Source of the DNA: Acidobacteriota bacterium
GTDB lineage: Bacteria; Acidobacteriota; Terriglobia; Terriglobales; Acidobacteriaceae
Direction of reading: 5' to 3'
Length of the DNA stretch: 64,000 nt
Assembly (NCBI GenBank): GCA_003225555.1
Contig: QIAM01000006.1
Location: 203,353 to 267,352, forward strand
Every line of letters starts with the position of its first letter. Position 1 is the stretch's first letter. A model generated the notes under the pieces. That model was not told the origin of the DNA, did no database searches, and saw only the letters and a list, made by a program, of their open reading frames with translations. Position numbers and translations under genes: made by a program. Of the stretch, positions 63,178 to 64,000 are shown piece by piece.

Positions 63178-64000
63178 TCAAGCGGCTTGCGATTTCAGTT
63201 TGTCAGCGTCGAAGTTTTCTCCCTTCTTCCATAGAGTCAGCGTGATGGCTGCAATCTTGCGCGCCAGCGTGAGACGCGCCATGGTTGGCTTGATGCCTTT
63301 GGCCAGTGATCTCTGGTAGAAATCCTGAAACGGGCCGGGCAGTACACTGGCCCTGGTGGCCGCACCTTTGAACAAGCCTTTCAGATCATGATTGTGGTCC
63401 TTGTTCAGACCGCGAATGGAGATCTGTTTCTTAGAACGTCGCAGTCCGCCTTTGACATAGCAATATTCCGCACTGGTGCGAGTTTCCAAAGCAAGTCCGC
63501 TGTAAGCCCAAAGCTGTCGCTTAGTGCGGAAACGATGCGGGGTCTGGATCAGCGCCACCGCCAAGGCTGAGCGAATCGGCCCCAGTGAGGGAATCTGCCG
63601 TAGTTTGACGGTGATGGCATGCTTGCGACTCTCCGCCAACAGCTCGCGGCGCGCTTGCTGGCGCAAGTACTGCAGCATGTCCAGTTGCTGATAGAGTCGT
63701 TCGGCTCGGCGACGGACGCCGGCTTCCTTGATCTTGCCCAGCCACTCGTCTCGATGACGGGTATAGTAGACGTCCCGGCCGGCACAGGGGATCGCCCAGC
63801 TGCGATAGACCGCTTTCAACCGACACATGACTCGGGTCAGATCTTTGACGATGGTCAGGTAGCTCCGGGCTAGCTCGCGCAGCATGCGCACGCCCGTCTC
63901 GCCATGGTAGACCGAGCTGAGCTTGTTCAGGTACAACAGTTCGGCCAACTTGTGGGCGTCGATACGATCACTTTTGTTTCCGTCTTTGAGCAGAGCATTT
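63178..64000 (-). CDS. IS110-family transposase, N-terminus beyond window
   Basis: The visible 274 codons run from the window edge to TGA at 63178. KSDRIDAHKLAELLYLNKLS near the edge matches the end of the N-terminal DEDD domain (last Asp). A coiled-coil linker follows, then the Transposase_20 region IPSLGPIRSALAVALIQTPH with RFRTKRQLWAYSGL, which holds the serine used in recombination in this family. The C-terminus (ARLTLARKIAAITLTLWKKG) is complete. No frameshift is visible. The gene is partial because the window ends. Confidence 0.9.
   Translation of the reverse strand, partial: NALLKDGNKSDRIDAHKLAELLYLNKLSSVYHGETGVRMLRELARSYLTIVKDLTRVMCRLKAVYRSWAIPCAGRDVYYTRHRDEWLGKIKEAGVRRRAERLYQQLDMLQYLRQQARRELLAESRKHAITVKLRQIPSLGPIRSALAVALIQTPHRFRTKRQLWAYSGLALETRTSAEYCYVKGGLRRSKKQISIRGLNKDHNHDLKGLFKGAATRASVLPGPFQDFYQRSLAKGIKPTMARLTLARKIAAITLTLWKKGENFDADKLKSQAA

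Noticed and set aside
1..64000. CRISPR arrays, tRNA and rRNA genes
   Set aside because: No regularly spaced direct repeats and no tRNA or rRNA signature were recognised by eye; a dedicated search could still find a tRNA.

Overview
The window most likely comes from a member of the Acidobacteriota (Terriglobia/Koribacter-like). The evidence is indirect: moderately high GC, many secreted glycoside hydrolases, a surface protein built of ASH (choice-of-anchor D) repeats, WG-repeat and GAF-TonB proteins, and palindromic intergenic repeats of a type I associate with that phylum. No rRNA or tRNA gene was recognised, so the assignment is an inference.

Region 1 (0-25 kb) is mostly chromosomal housekeeping. 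It has mrp, a frameshifted WG-repeat gene, an MSOX-like flavoprotein, hrcA-grpE-dnaJ (no dnaK between, and dnaJ has no ordinary start codon), rsmE, a UvrD-like helicase fused to a RecB-type nuclease, a thiolase, a PAS histidine kinase, a remnant of comM, secreted GH18-like and GH9 enzymes, small acidic genes, a PilT-like ATPase, a GAF-TM-TonB fusion and a DUF1111-type dihaem protein. Between the helicase and thiolase genes lies a compact minus-strand transcription unit (promoter, 5' hairpin, ribosome site, 13-codon lysine-rich ORF, terminator).

Region 2 (25.1-55.8 kb) is one long plus-strand run. It opens with a NusG/UpxY-type antiterminator and a Fis-type HTH protein. Export machinery follows (Wza-like, Wzz-like, ExeA-like ATPase, a CpsD-like protein with a defective P-loop). 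Then come an acyltransferase, an acyl-CoA dehydrogenase + proline-type adenylation enzyme + free carrier protein, a WbaP-like initiating transferase, a Leu-type A-PCP protein, a P450-C-A-PCP-TE megasynthase, flippase, sulfotransferase, GH10 enzyme, O-antigen ligase/polymerase, GDP-mannose 3,5-epimerase-like enzyme, WecG/TagA and GT4 glycosyltransferases, a second sulfotransferase and the large ASH protein. Read together, this is a Wzx/Wzy-type exopolysaccharide locus interleaved with a small nonribosomal peptide pathway that appears able to make a pyrrole-2-carboxyl carrier thioester. The predicted product is a sulfated, possibly L-galactose-containing polysaccharide made alongside, or decorated by, a short pyrrolyl/Leu peptide.

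Region 3 (55.8-64 kb) has a minus-strand group (beta-propeller-like secreted protein, Nudix hydrolase, TIM-barrel-like secreted protein) followed by an accessory zone: a DHFR/RibD-like protein, a complete IS1182-type element, a small exported protein, an integrase remnant, a homologue of the cyanobacterial fluorescence recovery protein, and an IS110-family transposase cut by the window end.
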